From contig JBGQDM010000015.1 in assembly GCA_041495845.1 (NCBI GenBank), positions 1-45,438 on the forward strand: DNA of 45,438 nucleotides, given 5' to 3'. Within the stretch, counting starts at the first letter, position 1. Every line of letters begins with the position of its first letter. Positions 17,310-26,743 of this stretch are shown in pieces. The translations under genes were made by a program, and so were the position numbers. The notes beneath the pieces are model-generated. The model saw only the letters and a program-made list of their open reading frames with translations, did not search any database and was not told where the DNA came from. This DNA comes from JBGQDM01 sp041495845. GTDB lineage: Bacteria; Acidobacteriota; Terriglobia; Terriglobales; Acidobacteriaceae.

Positions 17310-17832
17310 TTCCACTTCTCCTCCCGAGCGTGCTGCTCTGCCGAGGGGGCCCAGTTCAAAACTACGGCCGGTTGCGCGGGACGCACGGTGCGGGCGTCGT
17401 AACCAACGCGGCTAGGCAAAGAGCAGCGATGCCCGTCAAGAATAATCGGGAGGCATTATATGCCGAAATCAATCGAGCCAGCCGGGGAGCTGAGAATCCG
17501 GCAGTGGGCTGTTTTCAATTTTTCCGAGATCGTGGATTCTTGCATTCGCAAGGGTTCTTGCCGCAACCTCGGCAAAGAGCAGAGGCCCGTCGCTTTTCCA
17601 GCTTTGGATGGGCAATGGTAGGGCGTGAGAATTGCTTCCAATTCTTGTACTTGCTCTTTCGGCTTCTTTCGCTCGGCACGCTGCCACCCCTTGCGCCTTC
17701 TGGTCCAATAATCCCACCAGTTCTACCAAACTCCAAACGTGATCGGTAAGACCAGCTTCCATTCAAAACAGCCCATTACCGAGAATCCGGCGCGGCCTTC
17801 GCGAGGCCGCCAAACCGTCGTAAACTAGCGCC
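17310..17832. other. 523-base gap without a supported gene
   Basis: Divergent intergenic region between the cyclase and the cation efflux gene, visibly richer in A and T than its surroundings. A hairpin GCGGCCT/AGGCCGC (17792-17798, 17804-17810) lies just upstream of the efflux gene. A - strand frame at 17515-17766 ends in a basic, Cys-rich CRGCGKNPCEC segment, but nothing supports its start or function. No tRNA, terminator or transposase remnant was recognised. Confidence 0.5.
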
Positions 17833-18768
17833 ATGCAAAGGCACGCTCTCGCTGGAGGCAATTCCGCTGCCACGGCCCGTGTGCTGCGCCTCTCGTTGCT
17901 GCTGACGTTGCTGTACGTATTGCTGCTGGTGGTAGCCGGGTTGCAGTCCCACAGCCTGGCGCTGCTTTCCGAGGCAGGGCACAATTTCTCCGACCTGCTG
18001 GCGCTCGGGCTTTCCCTGTTCGCGGTGTATTTGGAGTCGCGGCCGGCGAGTACGACCAAGACTTTCGGCTGGCATCGTGCGGGAGTGTTAGCGGCGTTGC
18101 TGAACGCCGCCTCGTTGGTGGTGGTCTCGTTCCTGATCTTCTACGAATCGTTCCGCCGTCTGCGCCACCCGGCCATGGTGCACGCGACCACGGTAATTGG
18201 CGTGGCTGCCGCCGGGGTGGTGCTGAACGGCGTGATTGCGGTGCTGCTCTACCGCACACGGCGCGACGTCAACATTCGCAGCGCGTTTTTGCACCAACTC
18301 GGAGACGCCCTCTCCACCGCCGCCGTCATTGCGGGCGGCACCGCCATTCTGATGACCGGTCAGTATTGGATTGATGCCGCATTGTCCCTGGGCATCGGCG
18401 TGCTGATTCTGTGGTCTTCGTTCGACATCCTGCGGGAAACGGTGAACATTCTTCTGGAAGGCACGCCGCGCGGCATGTCGCTGGCGCGGATCGAAGCGAG
18501 CATCCTCAGCGTGTCCGGCGTCAACTACGTGCACGACTTGCACGTCTGGAGCATCGGCTCAGAAACGCACGCGCTCTCCTGCCATATCGGCATTGCCGAT
18601 TTGCCGCTCTCCGCCAGCGACCAGATCCTGCGCGAGGTCAACGAAAAGCTGCGGCACGATTTTGGCATCGGTCACACCACGGTGCAGTTTGAGCACCTGG
18701 CCTGCGAGGTAGCGGAGGGTTGCGTGATGCCGGCGGGCGAAACGCACGCCCATCCCCACGCGCATTAG
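17833..18768 (+). CDS. cation diffusion facilitator (CzcD/ZitB-type metal efflux)
   Basis: 311-residue proton-coupled exporter of Zn2+ or a similar divalent metal. Six transmembrane helices are visible. The metal site is formed by SEAGHNFSD (His 50, Asp 54) in helix 2 and LHQLGDAL (His 154, Asp 158) in helix 5, the HD-HD set typical of zinc and cadmium transporters. The cytoplasmic C-terminal domain follows with VHDLHVWSIGSETHALSCHI, and the protein ends in a His-rich tail (HAHPHAH), another metal-binding feature. ATG 17833 fits the family. No metalloregulator is adjacent. Confidence 0.93.
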   Translation: MQRHALAGGNSAATARVLRLSLLLTLLYVLLLVVAGLQSHSLALLSEAGHNFSDLLALGLSLFAVYLESRPASTTKTFGWHRAGVLAALLNAASLVVVSFLIFYESFRRLRHPAMVHATTVIGVAAAGVVLNGVIAVLLYRTRRDVNIRSAFLHQLGDALSTAAVIAGGTAILMTGQYWIDAALSLGIGVLILWSSFDILRETVNILLEGTPRGMSLARIEASILSVSGVNYVHDLHVWSIGSETHALSCHIGIADLPLSASDQILREVNEKLRHDFGIGHTTVQFEHLACEVAEGCVMPAGETHAHPHAH

Positions 18769-18850
18769 GGGCCCATGGTTTGACAGCAGCCTCATGGAGA
18801 AAACTAGAGATCAGAACGCAATCGAAGGGGCGAATCCAGGCTGGCCGGGT

Positions 18851-18879
18851 TTGACACTCTCCCGCTTGCTCGCTAAGCT
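18851..18879 (+). promoter_or_regulatory. sigma70-type promoter upstream of the yqhQ-prfA-prmC run
   Basis: TTGACA at 18851-18856, a 17-base spacer, and TAAGCT at 18874-18879 (matching T1, A2 and T6 of the -10 consensus). It lies about 40 bases before the yqhQ-like start codon. Confidence 0.5.
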
Positions 18880-18920
18880 AAAGGCTGGAACTTCAGGGCT
18901 TTACGAGGCATCTAATTGGT

Positions 18921-19919
18921 ATGGGCTTCTGGCGCACATGGCGGCGATTTATGACGGCGGTGCAGTTGCTCCCGGCGTTGGAAGGCGGCGAGGAAACCCT
19001 CGTCGGCGGGCAAGCTGTGCTCGAGGGCGTCATGATGCGTTCGCCGCATGCCTGGGCCATCTCTTGCCGTAAGCCTTCGGGGGAAGTGGTTTCGCACGCC
19101 GAGCCCCTGGAACGCCTCTCGGAAAAGCATCCTTGGATGGGTTGGCCCATGCTGCGCGGCGTCATGACGCTGGGTCACGCCATGGTGCTGGGATACAGGG
19201 CGCTCAAATTTTCAGCCAACGCGGCGCTGGACGAAATGCCCGGTAACCAGGGCGACAAGAAGATTGAATTCAGCGGCTGGCTGGCCGCGCTCAACGTGAT
19301 CATCTCCGTGGGCTTTTTCATCTTCGTTTACAAGTTTCTGCCGCTGCTCGCCGCCACGGAAATGAAGCGGGTGAATCCGGTATTCGGCGGGCAGGTGGTG
19401 TTCAATCTGGTGGATGGCATCGTCCGCATCGCGCTGTTTGTGGCGTTCATCTGGGGCGTTTCGCGCTGGCAGGAAATCCGGCGCGTCTACCAATACCACG
19501 GGGCGGAACATAAAACGGTGTTTGCGTTTGAAGCGGGCGGGCCGCTCGAAGTCAGCGCCACGCAGAAGTTTTCCACCTTCCATCCCCGCTGCGGCACCAG
19601 TTTTCTGATGACGGTCATGCTGATCTCCATCGCCGTTTACATCGCGGTGCAAGCGGTATTTCCGGTAACCACCTTCGGAGCCAAGTTTGCGGTGCGCATT
19701 GTGCTGTTGCCGGTCATCACCGGGCTCTCCTACGAAATCATTCGCTACGCGGCCCGGCATCGCGGCTCGCTGTTTGCGCTGATGACGACACCCGGCCTGT
19801 GGCTGCAGCGAATCACCACGCAGCCACCTTCCGACGCGCAGGTGGAATGCGCCATCTCCGCCCTGAATCAGGCCATGGCGCTGGAAACACAGCGCGGCGG
19901 CGAACTCGTGATTGCCTAG
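18921..19919 (+). CDS. DUF1385/YqhQ-family membrane protein
   Basis: 332-residue member of the DUF1385 family, recognised by GGQAVLEGVMMRSPHAWAIS near the start and the metal-site-like YHGAEHKTVFAFE and HPRCGTSFLM motifs (about residues 190-235). At least four membrane helices are visible. The function is unknown. The gene commonly neighbours prfA and prmC in many phyla, as it does here, which suggests a link with translation or membrane housekeeping. ATG 18921 and ATG 18951 are both possible starts; neither has a strong ribosome-binding site. Confidence 0.88.
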   Translation: MGFWRTWRRFMTAVQLLPALEGGEETLVGGQAVLEGVMMRSPHAWAISCRKPSGEVVSHAEPLERLSEKHPWMGWPMLRGVMTLGHAMVLGYRALKFSANAALDEMPGNQGDKKIEFSGWLAALNVIISVGFFIFVYKFLPLLAATEMKRVNPVFGGQVVFNLVDGIVRIALFVAFIWGVSRWQEIRRVYQYHGAEHKTVFAFEAGGPLEVSATQKFSTFHPRCGTSFLMTVMLISIAVYIAVQAVFPVTTFGAKFAVRIVLLPVITGLSYEIIRYAARHRGSLFALMTTPGLWLQRITTQPPSDAQVECAISALNQAMALETQRGGELVIA

Positions 19920-20013
19920 CGGGCCCTCCGCGAATCCCTTTCTACTCTCAAGAACACCGTGGAAAACAAGATAGAATTTTGCTGGTTGCCGGGACGAAAG
20001 CTGCTGGTTTCTC

Positions 20014-21093
20014 ATGTTTGAAAGACTTGACCAAATCGAAAAGAAATACGATGAGCTGACCGCAGCGCTGGCTTCACCGGAGATCACCGGCGACTCGGCG
20101 AGATACCAGAAGACTGCCAAAGCGCACAGCGAAATTGCGACGGTGGTGGAACGGTATCGCGAATTCAAGGATTTGACCAAGGGCATTGCGGAGAGCCGGG
20201 CGCTGCTCATCAGCGAGTCTGATGCCGAGATGCGCGCCTACGCCGAAGAAGAGCTGGTGCAGCTGGAGAAGCGCGTGGCGGAAGTGGAAGCCGAGATCAA
20301 GGTGCTGTTGCTGCCGCGCGATCCCAACGACGAAAAAAACATCGTGCTGGAAATCCGCGCCGGCACCGGCGGCGACGAAGCCACGCTGTTTGCCGCCGAG
20401 CTTTTCCGGATGTATTCGCGTTACGCCGAGTTGCTCGGCTGGAAAGTCGAGGTACTCAACACGTCGGAATCTTCGGCAGGCGGTCTGAAAGAAGTGATTG
20501 CCATGATTTCCGGCCAACGCGTCTTCTCGCGACTGAAATATGAAAGTGGAGTGCACCGCGTGCAGCGCGTGCCCCAGACGGAGCAACAGGGCCGCGTCCA
20601 CACTTCCGCTTGCACCGTCGCCGTGTTGCCCGAGGCCGAAGACGTGGACATCAAGATCGAGGCGAAGGACCTGCGGATTGATACTTTCTGCTCGTCGGGC
20701 CCGGGCGGGCAGTCGGTCAATACCACCTATTCCGCGGTGCGCATTACCCACATTCCCACCAACACGGTGGTCAGTTGCCAGGACGAGAAGTCGCAGATCA
20801 AAAACCGCGAGAAGGGGATGCGCGTGCTGCGGGCTCGCCTGTATGAGATGGAGATGCAGAAGCAGCAGGAGGCGCTGGCCAAAGAGCGACGCGCCATGGT
20901 GAAGACGGGCGACCGCAGCGAGAAGATCCGCACCTACAACTTTCCCCAGAACCGCGTTACCGATCACCGCATCGGCTTTACCCTGCACCAGTTGGATGCG
21001 GTGATGGACGGCAAACTGCAGCCGCTGGTGGACGCGCTGGGGGCCTACTTCCAGGCCGAGAAACTCAAGGAAGAAACGACCAGTGTCGTCTGA
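20014..21093 (+). CDS. prfA: peptide chain release factor 1
   Basis: Decodes UAA and UAG stop codons. The 359 residues include the stop-codon recognition loop as RVPQTEQQGRVHTSA, with a P-x-T tripeptide (PQT, where many species have PAT) diagnostic of RF1 rather than RF2. The catalytic GGQ sits in SSGPGGQSVNTTYSAVRITH, and the C-terminus carries RTYNFPQNRVTDHRI. The gene directly precedes prmC, whose product methylates the Gln of GGQ, the usual pairing. Confidence 0.98.
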   Translation: MFERLDQIEKKYDELTAALASPEITGDSARYQKTAKAHSEIATVVERYREFKDLTKGIAESRALLISESDAEMRAYAEEELVQLEKRVAEVEAEIKVLLLPRDPNDEKNIVLEIRAGTGGDEATLFAAELFRMYSRYAELLGWKVEVLNTSESSAGGLKEVIAMISGQRVFSRLKYESGVHRVQRVPQTEQQGRVHTSACTVAVLPEAEDVDIKIEAKDLRIDTFCSSGPGGQSVNTTYSAVRITHIPTNTVVSCQDEKSQIKNREKGMRVLRARLYEMEMQKQQEALAKERRAMVKTGDRSEKIRTYNFPQNRVTDHRIGFTLHQLDAVMDGKLQPLVDALGAYFQAEKLKEETTSVV

Positions 21094-21097
21094 GATG

Positions 21098-21201
21098 GCA
21101 GAAGTCAGAGTGCAGATTGCAGAAGTAACAGTTTAGGTTGCAGCAGTTGAAATGATCGCGGCGCGAGGTCTTACTTCTGCAATCTGCAATCTGACTTCCG
21201 C
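21098..21201. repeat. palindromic repeat, TTGCAGAAGT family, copy 1
   Basis: A 31-base arm (21098-21128, containing GTGCAGATTGCAGAAGTAA) pairs with an inverted arm (21171-21201) with about two mismatches around a 42-base centre. It fills the prfA-prmC gap. A second member lies at 30678-30758. If transcribed, it would form a long hairpin between the two genes. Confidence 0.75.
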
Positions 21202-21212
21202 AATTGGTTCCT

Positions 21213-22055
21213 ATGCAACTCCGCGACGCCCTCACCTCCGCCATCGCAGAGTTCACCGCCGCGAGTGCTCCCTCGCCGCGGATGAACGCCGAGTTGTTGC
21301 TCATGTTCACGCTGAGCTGCGATCGCGCTTACCTTTACGCGCATCCGGAGCGCGAGCTCACGGAGGACGAAGCCGCCCGCTACGAAGACGCGATTGGGCA
21401 GCGCGCCAGCGGCGTGCCCGCCCAATACATCACTGGTCACCAGGAATTCTGGGGCATGGACCTGATCGTTTCTCCCGCGGTGCTCATTCCGCGACCGGAG
21501 ACGGAACACGTGATCGAGACCGTGCTGGAGCTGGCGCATGCCACGCCTGCCAGCGCGCCGCTGCGTCTGGTTGATGTCGGCACCGGTTCCGGCTGCATCG
21601 CGCTGGCGCTGGCGACAGAAATGCCGCAAGCCGAAATCTACGCCACGGACATTTCCCCTGAAGCCCTCGAAGTGGCACGCGCCAACGCCGCCCGCCACCA
21701 GCTCGAAGCGCGCGTGCAATTCCGCCGCACTGACTTGCTCCACGGCCTCGATGGTGACTTCGATTTTGTGGTTTCCAATCCGCCCTACGTCGGCGATTCG
21801 GAAGAGGACAAGGTACAACTCGAGGTCCGCAAGTTCGAGCCGCGCTGCGCTGTGTTTGCCGGCCCCACCGGTCGCGAAGTTTTTGATCGGCTCATTCCAC
21901 AAGCGCGGCAAAAGTTGCGCACTGGTGGCTGGCTAGTGATGGAGATCGGCTACACCCAGGAAGCGCTGGCGCGTCGGTTGCTGGCGGACTGGAAGGAAGT
22001 CCATTTCACCAACGACCTACAGGGGATTCCACGAGTGGTGGCGGCACAGAGCTGA
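21213..22055 (+). CDS. prmC: protein-(glutamine-N5) methyltransferase, release-factor specific
   Basis: Methylates the glutamine of the GGQ motif in RF1/RF2 using S-adenosylmethionine. The start ATG 21213 gives 280 residues, normal for the family. An N-terminal helical domain with NAELLL is followed by the SAM-binding Rossmann fold with RLVDVGTGSGCIALALA and the catalytic NPPY in FVVSNPPYVGDSEE. An in-frame TTG at 21204 lies inside the end of the palindromic repeat region and is less likely. It is the last gene of the run and converges on purF with 31 bases between. Confidence 0.96.
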   Translation: MQLRDALTSAIAEFTAASAPSPRMNAELLLMFTLSCDRAYLYAHPERELTEDEAARYEDAIGQRASGVPAQYITGHQEFWGMDLIVSPAVLIPRPETEHVIETVLELAHATPASAPLRLVDVGTGSGCIALALATEMPQAEIYATDISPEALEVARANAARHQLEARVQFRRTDLLHGLDGDFDFVVSNPPYVGDSEEDKVQLEVRKFEPRCAVFAGPTGREVFDRLIPQARQKLRTGGWLVMEIGYTQEALARRLLADWKEVHFTNDLQGIPRVVAAQS

Positions 22056-22086
22056 TTGCCGGTTCCGTCGCTGCAGCGATCGTCAG

Positions 22087-23517
22087 CTACTTTACTTCTG
22101 CTTGCGCGGGCTGGATCTCTTCCACGTCCACCAGCGGTGTTGGATACTTCCCGGTGTAGCAGGCGGTGCAGTAGTTGGTGGGGCTGCCTTCGCCGCAGGC
22201 GCGTTTCAGACCCTCCAGCGACAGGTAAGACAGCGAATCCGCCTCGATGTACTCGCGGATTTCCGCCACCGTCTTCACCGCGGCGATGAGTTGTTTCTTG
22301 GTGGGCGTATCCACGCCGTAGAAGCAGGGAGAGATGGTGGGCGGACAGGAAATGCGCATATGGACTTCGCGCGCGCCGGCGTTGCGTACCATGCGGACGA
22401 TTTTCCGGCTGGTGGTGCCACGCACGATCGAATCATCCACCAGTACCACGCGCCGGCCTTCGAGCACAGCGCGCACCGGATTGAGTTTGAGCTTGACGCC
22501 GAAGTCGCGCACACTCTGCTGCGGTTCAATAAACGTGCGGCCGATATAGTGATTGCGGATCAAGCCCATGGTGAACGGAATGCCGCTCTCGGCGGCGTAT
22601 CCCATGGCGGCAGTCACGCCCGAGTCGGGTACCGGGACCACCAGGTCGGCATCGGTGGGCGCCTCACGCGCCAGTTGCCGTCCTAACTCTTCCCGGCTCA
22701 CGTGCACGGCGCGGCCAAACACCCGGCTGTCTGGCCGGGAAAAGTACACATGCTCAAAGATGCAACTCGACTGGGGCTGGGCCGGGGCATAGAAGCGCGA
22801 GGTCACGCCTTCCGCTCCCGCCACCACCAGTTCGCCGGGCTTCACATCGCGCACATATTCGGCACCGAGCAGATCAAAAGCGCAGGTTTCGGACGCAAAC
22901 ACAATGGTGTCCGCCGTTTGCCCTGCCGGCGCGGGAATTCTTCCCATGGCCAGCGGCCGGAAGCCGCGTGGATCGCGTGCTGCCATGACCCGGTCCGGCG
23001 TGACCATGACCAGGGAAAATGCGCCCTCTACCCGGCGCAACGAGTCCGCCATCGCTTCCGGCAGCGTCTGTTCGCGCGAGAGGGCCAGCAGGTGCACGAT
23101 CACTTCGGTATCGCTGTTGGTCTGGAAGATCGATCCCTGGCTCTCCAGGCGGCTGCGAATTTCGTGCGCGTTGACGAGATTGCCGTTATGGGCCAGCGCA
23201 AGCATGCCCTTGTTGGACTGCACCATGATGGGCTGTGCATTCAGGAGCGCCGAGTCACCGGCCGTGGAGTAACGCGTGTGTCCAATGGCGTGGTGCCCGC
23301 GCAGCGTCGCCAGTACTTCTTCCGTGAAAATGTCCGCCACCAGGCCCATGGCCTTGTGCAGGTGCAGCGTCATGCCGTCCGAGGTGACAATGCCGGCTGA
23401 CTCCTGTCCGCGATGTTGCAACGCGTGCAACCCGAGGTAGGCGAGCTTCTCCGCTTCGAAGTGGTTAAAGATGGCCACCACACCGCACTCTTCGCGAAAT
23501 TTGTCCAAAGCAGGCAT
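22087..23517 (-). CDS. purF: amidophosphoribosyltransferase
   Basis: First committed enzyme of purine synthesis (PRPP + Gln to 5-phosphoribosylamine). With ATG 23517 the nucleophilic cysteine is Cys 11 (KFREECGVVAIF), implying a ten-residue propeptide, as in the B. subtilis type. The PRPP loop is VVLVDDSIVRGTTSRK. Four cysteines at the positions of the B. subtilis 4Fe-4S ligands are visible (SSCIFEH, RISCPP and NYCTACYTG), so the enzyme should be iron-sulfur dependent. The gene starts nine bases after the purL stop and is clearly in one operon with it. Confidence 0.97.
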   Translation of the reverse strand: MPALDKFREECGVVAIFNHFEAEKLAYLGLHALQHRGQESAGIVTSDGMTLHLHKAMGLVADIFTEEVLATLRGHHAIGHTRYSTAGDSALLNAQPIMVQSNKGMLALAHNGNLVNAHEIRSRLESQGSIFQTNSDTEVIVHLLALSREQTLPEAMADSLRRVEGAFSLVMVTPDRVMAARDPRGFRPLAMGRIPAPAGQTADTIVFASETCAFDLLGAEYVRDVKPGELVVAGAEGVTSRFYAPAQPQSSCIFEHVYFSRPDSRVFGRAVHVSREELGRQLAREAPTDADLVVPVPDSGVTAAMGYAAESGIPFTMGLIRNHYIGRTFIEPQQSVRDFGVKLKLNPVRAVLEGRRVVLVDDSIVRGTTSRKIVRMVRNAGAREVHMRISCPPTISPCFYGVDTPTKKQLIAAVKTVAEIREYIEADSLSYLSLEGLKRACGEGSPTNYCTACYTGKYPTPLVDVEEIQPAQAEVK

Positions 23518-23526
23518 GATCAAAGA

Positions 23527-25875
23527 TTAAGTTAGCGCCACCACATCCCCCCGCAGCGCCTGTTCCAGCGCGCCTTCGTACGCTGTGCGCAGGCCGGCGA
23601 CCGCAGCTGTCACCACTTTGACGCCATCCACCGCGATCGTCAACTGGGCTGCTGTTGTCTCGCCAATGACCTCGGCTGCCAGGTCATACTTCGCGGCCAG
23701 TTGCCGGACGCCGTCCACGTGCTGGGCCGCGCAGGAAAGCACGATCCGGCTGGCATCCTCGCCAAAGAGCACGCACTCCACCGGCAAATCGCCGCTGGCC
23801 AGATTGATGCGCGCGCCCACGCCACAAGCAAAGCCGCACTCAGCCAGCGCCACCGCCAGCCCGCCTTCGGAACAATCGTGGGCGGACTCCACCAGGCCGG
23901 CGCGCACTGCTTCGACGATGCACTTTTGCAGCGCCGCTTCTTTTTCCAGTTCCAGTGCTGGCGGAAATCCCCACACTGCGCCCAGCACTTCCTTGGCATA
24001 CTCCGACGAACCAAACTCCGACTCGGCGTCAGTTACATCGCCCGGATCAGACCCGCGCAGCAGCACAATGCTCCGCCCCGGTTCGCGGAAATCCATGCGC
24101 GCTGCCTGTTCTACATCCTCCAGAATTCCCACCACGCCCAGCACCGGCGTGGGATAGATTCCCTCGCCCAGCGTTTCGTTGTAGAAACTTACATTCCCGC
24201 CGGTGATGGGACACTCCAGCTCTTCGCAAGCCTTGGTCATGCCATCAATCACCTGGGAGAACTGCCACATGATGTGTGGCTTTTCCGGGTTGCCGAAATT
24301 CAGGCAGTTGGTCGCCGCCACCGGTACCGCGCCGGTGCAAGCCACGTTGCGCGCGGCTTCCGCCACGGCGTGCATCGCGCCCAACCGCGGATCCAGATAG
24401 CACCAGCGCCCGTTGCCATCGAGCGCCATCGCCAGCCCGCGTCGCGTGCCTTTCACTCGCACGACGCCGGCGTCGCTCGAACCCGGCGCTTCCACAGTGT
24501 TGGTCTGCACCATGTGGTCATACTGCTGCCATACCCAGCGCTTGCTGCTCACATTCGGCGCCGCCAGCAGCGCCAGTAGATTCGAGGTGAAGTTGCCGGA
24601 CGATTGCAGTTGCACCCACTCCGGCTTTTCCTGTGGCACAGGCGGTTCCCAGCGCTCCAGCGGCCGCTTGTAGACGGGTGCATCGTCGGTGAGCGCCGTG
24701 TTAGGGATGTCCGCTACCAGTTGCCCGTGTTCGAGCACGCGCAAGTGGCCGCCGCTCATGACGCGGCCAATGGTCACCGCGTCCAGTCCCCACTTGCGGA
24801 ACACACGAAATACTTCCTCTTCGCGGCCTTTCTCGGCCACCAGCAGCATGCGTTCCTGCGATTCCGAGAGCATGATTTCGTAGGGTGTCATGCCGGTCTC
24901 GCGTTGCGGGACAAGGTCCAGTTCAATTTCGATGCCCACGCCGCCGCGCGCGCCCATTTCGCAGGTAGAGCACGTGAGCCCGGCTGCGCCCATGTCCTGA
25001 ATGCCGACAATCGCGCCCGTCTGCATCGCCTCCAGGCAGGCCTCGAGCAAAAGTTTCTCCAGAAACGGGTCACCGACTTGCACGTTCGGACGCTTCGCTT
25101 CCGACTCTTCGTTGAATTCTTCGGAGGCCATGGTGGCGCCGTGAATACCGTCGCGCCCCGTCTTGGCGCCGACGTAAATCACCGGATTGCCTTCCCCCGC
25201 CGCCTTGGCGTAGAAAATCTGACCGCGCTTCACCAGTCCGAGCGCGAACGCGTTGACCAGAGGATTGCCCGAATAGCAGGGCTCAAACTTGACCTCGCCA
25301 CCCAGGTTGGGAACACCAAAACAGTTTCCGTAAGAAGCAATCCCGCTGACCACACCTTCCAGAATGGAATGGTTCTTGTGCAGCTCAGCTTGCGTGGGGT
25401 TGGTTTGCGTGGGGACGGCCGCCCTCGGCCGTCCGTCCGAGCGAAGCTCGGCGCCTTGTATCGGCCCAAACCGCAGCGAATCCATCACCGCCACCGGCCG
25501 CGCACCCATGGTAAAAATGTCACGCAGGATTCCGCCCACACCGGTGGCCGCGCCCTGAAACGGTTCAATGAACGACGGATGATTGTGCGACTCGATCTTG
25601 AAGGCGCACGCCCAGCCATCGCCAATGTCAATGATGCCGGCGTTTTCTCCCGGCCCCTGCACCACGCGCCGGCTTCGGGTCGGCAACCGCTTCAGATGCA
25701 CGCGTGATGACTTGTAAGAGCAGTGCTCGCTCCACATCACGCTGAAAATGCCAAGCTCGGTCAGCGAAGGCTCGCGTCCGCCCAGCAATTGCTTCAGCTT
25801 CTCGTACTCCGTGGGCGTGATGCCGTGCTCCTGCAACACCTCGGGCGTAATGGCCGGACTCTCGACTGTGCTCAT
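23527..25875 (-). CDS. purL: phosphoribosylformylglycinamidine synthase, large subunit (PurL, small type)
   Basis: ATP-dependent conversion of FGAR to FGAM, working with PurQ and PurS (not in the window). The 782 residues include FSVMWSEHCSYKSSR, ESHNHPSFIEPFQGAATGVGGI, RFGPI and, in the second half, NCLNFGNPEKP, ITGGNVSFYNET and AHDCSEGGLAVALAE. Residues about 139-165 (ELRSDGRPRAAVPTQTNP and flanks) are additional to the family pattern and are encoded by a palindromic repeat (see 25391-25451). The frame is intact through the insertion, so the protein is probably functional. It is first in the purL-purF operon. Confidence 0.96.
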   Translation of the reverse strand: MSTVESPAITPEVLQEHGITPTEYEKLKQLLGGREPSLTELGIFSVMWSEHCSYKSSRVHLKRLPTRSRRVVQGPGENAGIIDIGDGWACAFKIESHNHPSFIEPFQGAATGVGGILRDIFTMGARPVAVMDSLRFGPIQGAELRSDGRPRAAVPTQTNPTQAELHKNHSILEGVVSGIASYGNCFGVPNLGGEVKFEPCYSGNPLVNAFALGLVKRGQIFYAKAAGEGNPVIYVGAKTGRDGIHGATMASEEFNEESEAKRPNVQVGDPFLEKLLLEACLEAMQTGAIVGIQDMGAAGLTCSTCEMGARGGVGIEIELDLVPQRETGMTPYEIMLSESQERMLLVAEKGREEEVFRVFRKWGLDAVTIGRVMSGGHLRVLEHGQLVADIPNTALTDDAPVYKRPLERWEPPVPQEKPEWVQLQSSGNFTSNLLALLAAPNVSSKRWVWQQYDHMVQTNTVEAPGSSDAGVVRVKGTRRGLAMALDGNGRWCYLDPRLGAMHAVAEAARNVACTGAVPVAATNCLNFGNPEKPHIMWQFSQVIDGMTKACEELECPITGGNVSFYNETLGEGIYPTPVLGVVGILEDVEQAARMDFREPGRSIVLLRGSDPGDVTDAESEFGSSEYAKEVLGAVWGFPPALELEKEAALQKCIVEAVRAGLVESAHDCSEGGLAVALAECGFACGVGARINLASGDLPVECVLFGEDASRIVLSCAAQHVDGVRQLAAKYDLAAEVIGETTAAQLTIAVDGVKVVTAAVAGLRTAYEGALEQALRGDVVALT
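25391..25451. repeat. palindromic repeat inserted in frame in purL
   Basis: Contains the direct repeat TGCGTGGGG (25391-25399, 25406-25414), a perfect 9-bp hairpin GGACGGCCG/CGGCCGTCC with a CCCT loop (25413-25434) and a second hairpin CCGAGC/GCTCGG with a GAA loop (25437-25451). It adds about 26 residues to PurL without breaking the frame. The compact double hairpin looks like an intergenic repeat element rather than gene sequence. Confidence 0.65.
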
Positions 25876-25989
25876 GGGAGGAAGTTCTATTGTCGCATTT
25901 TGGAGGGGAGGAGGGTAGGGGCGGGCTCTTGGCCCCCTGATACAATTTCACCTTCCAAGCACGGTGACTGAACGCTCCTGAAGGTGTCT

Positions 25990-26736
25990 ATGAAATTTGT
26001 CCGGCTGATTTGTATGGTTTCCTTGGTTGCGGTGGCCACGTCGGCTCTGGCCGCCACGGGAAAGGCCGTTTCCTACCAGAGCGGCGATGAGAAAATCGAA
26101 GGCGTTCTCTACACGCCATCCGGCACGGGGCCGTTCCCGGCCATTGTCGTGATCCACGAATGGTGGGGACTCACCGACTGGGTGAAGGAACAGGCCTCGC
26201 GTTACGCGGATGAAGGCTACGTCGCGCTCGCCGTGGACCTGTATCGCGGCAAGGTCACGAACAATCCCGACATGGCTCACGAACTGGCGCGCGGCCTGCC
26301 GGATGACCGCGCCGCCCGCGACCTCCGCGCCGCCGTCGCCTTCCTCAAGTCGCAGGCCAACGTGCGCAAGAACAAGATCGGCTCCATCGGCTGGTGCATG
26401 GGTGGCGGTTTTTCGCTGCAGACAGCCATCGAGGTGCCCGACCTGGCTGCAACCGTGGTCAACTACGGACACCTAGCCACCGAAGACGCAACCCTGAAGA
26501 AGATCAACGCGCCCATTCTGGGGATTTTTGGTGGGCAGGATCGTGGCATTTCGGTCAGCGATGCCCGCGAGTTCGAAGCCGCGATGAAGAAGCTGGGTAA
26601 GAGTGCGGAAATTGTGGTCTATCCCGAGGCCGGCCACGGGTTTCAGAATTCCACGAACAAAAATGCCTACCGGCCCGACGATACGGCGGATGCGCAGAAG
26701 CGGATTGCGGCGTTTTTCGCGGCCAAGCTGAAATAG
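25990..26736 (+). CDS. exported dienelactone hydrolase-family protein
   Basis: 248-residue alpha/beta hydrolase. A signal peptide (MKFVRLICMVSLVAVATSALA) directs it out of the cytoplasm. The catalytic triad of the DLH family is complete: Cys 136 in GSIGWCMGGG, Asp 184 in GGQDRG and His 216 in PEAGHGF. The IVVIHEWWGL oxyanion-side motif and VDLYRG are also typical. True dienelactone hydrolases are cytoplasmic enzymes of chloroaromatic degradation, but no such pathway is nearby, so the substrate is unknown (an ester or lactone). ATG 25990 is preferred because GAAGG precedes it; an in-frame GTG at 25984 is possible. Confidence 0.9.
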   Translation: MKFVRLICMVSLVAVATSALAATGKAVSYQSGDEKIEGVLYTPSGTGPFPAIVVIHEWWGLTDWVKEQASRYADEGYVALAVDLYRGKVTNNPDMAHELARGLPDDRAARDLRAAVAFLKSQANVRKNKIGSIGWCMGGGFSLQTAIEVPDLAATVVNYGHLATEDATLKKINAPILGIFGGQDRGISVSDAREFEAAMKKLGKSAEIVVYPEAGHGFQNSTNKNAYRPDDTADAQKRIAAFFAAKLK

Positions 26737-26743
26737 GAAAGTG

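Noticed and set aside
18794..19072. 92-residue frame overlapping the yqhQ-like gene
   Set aside because: It overlaps the promoter and start of a well-supported gene in another frame and has no recognisable features.
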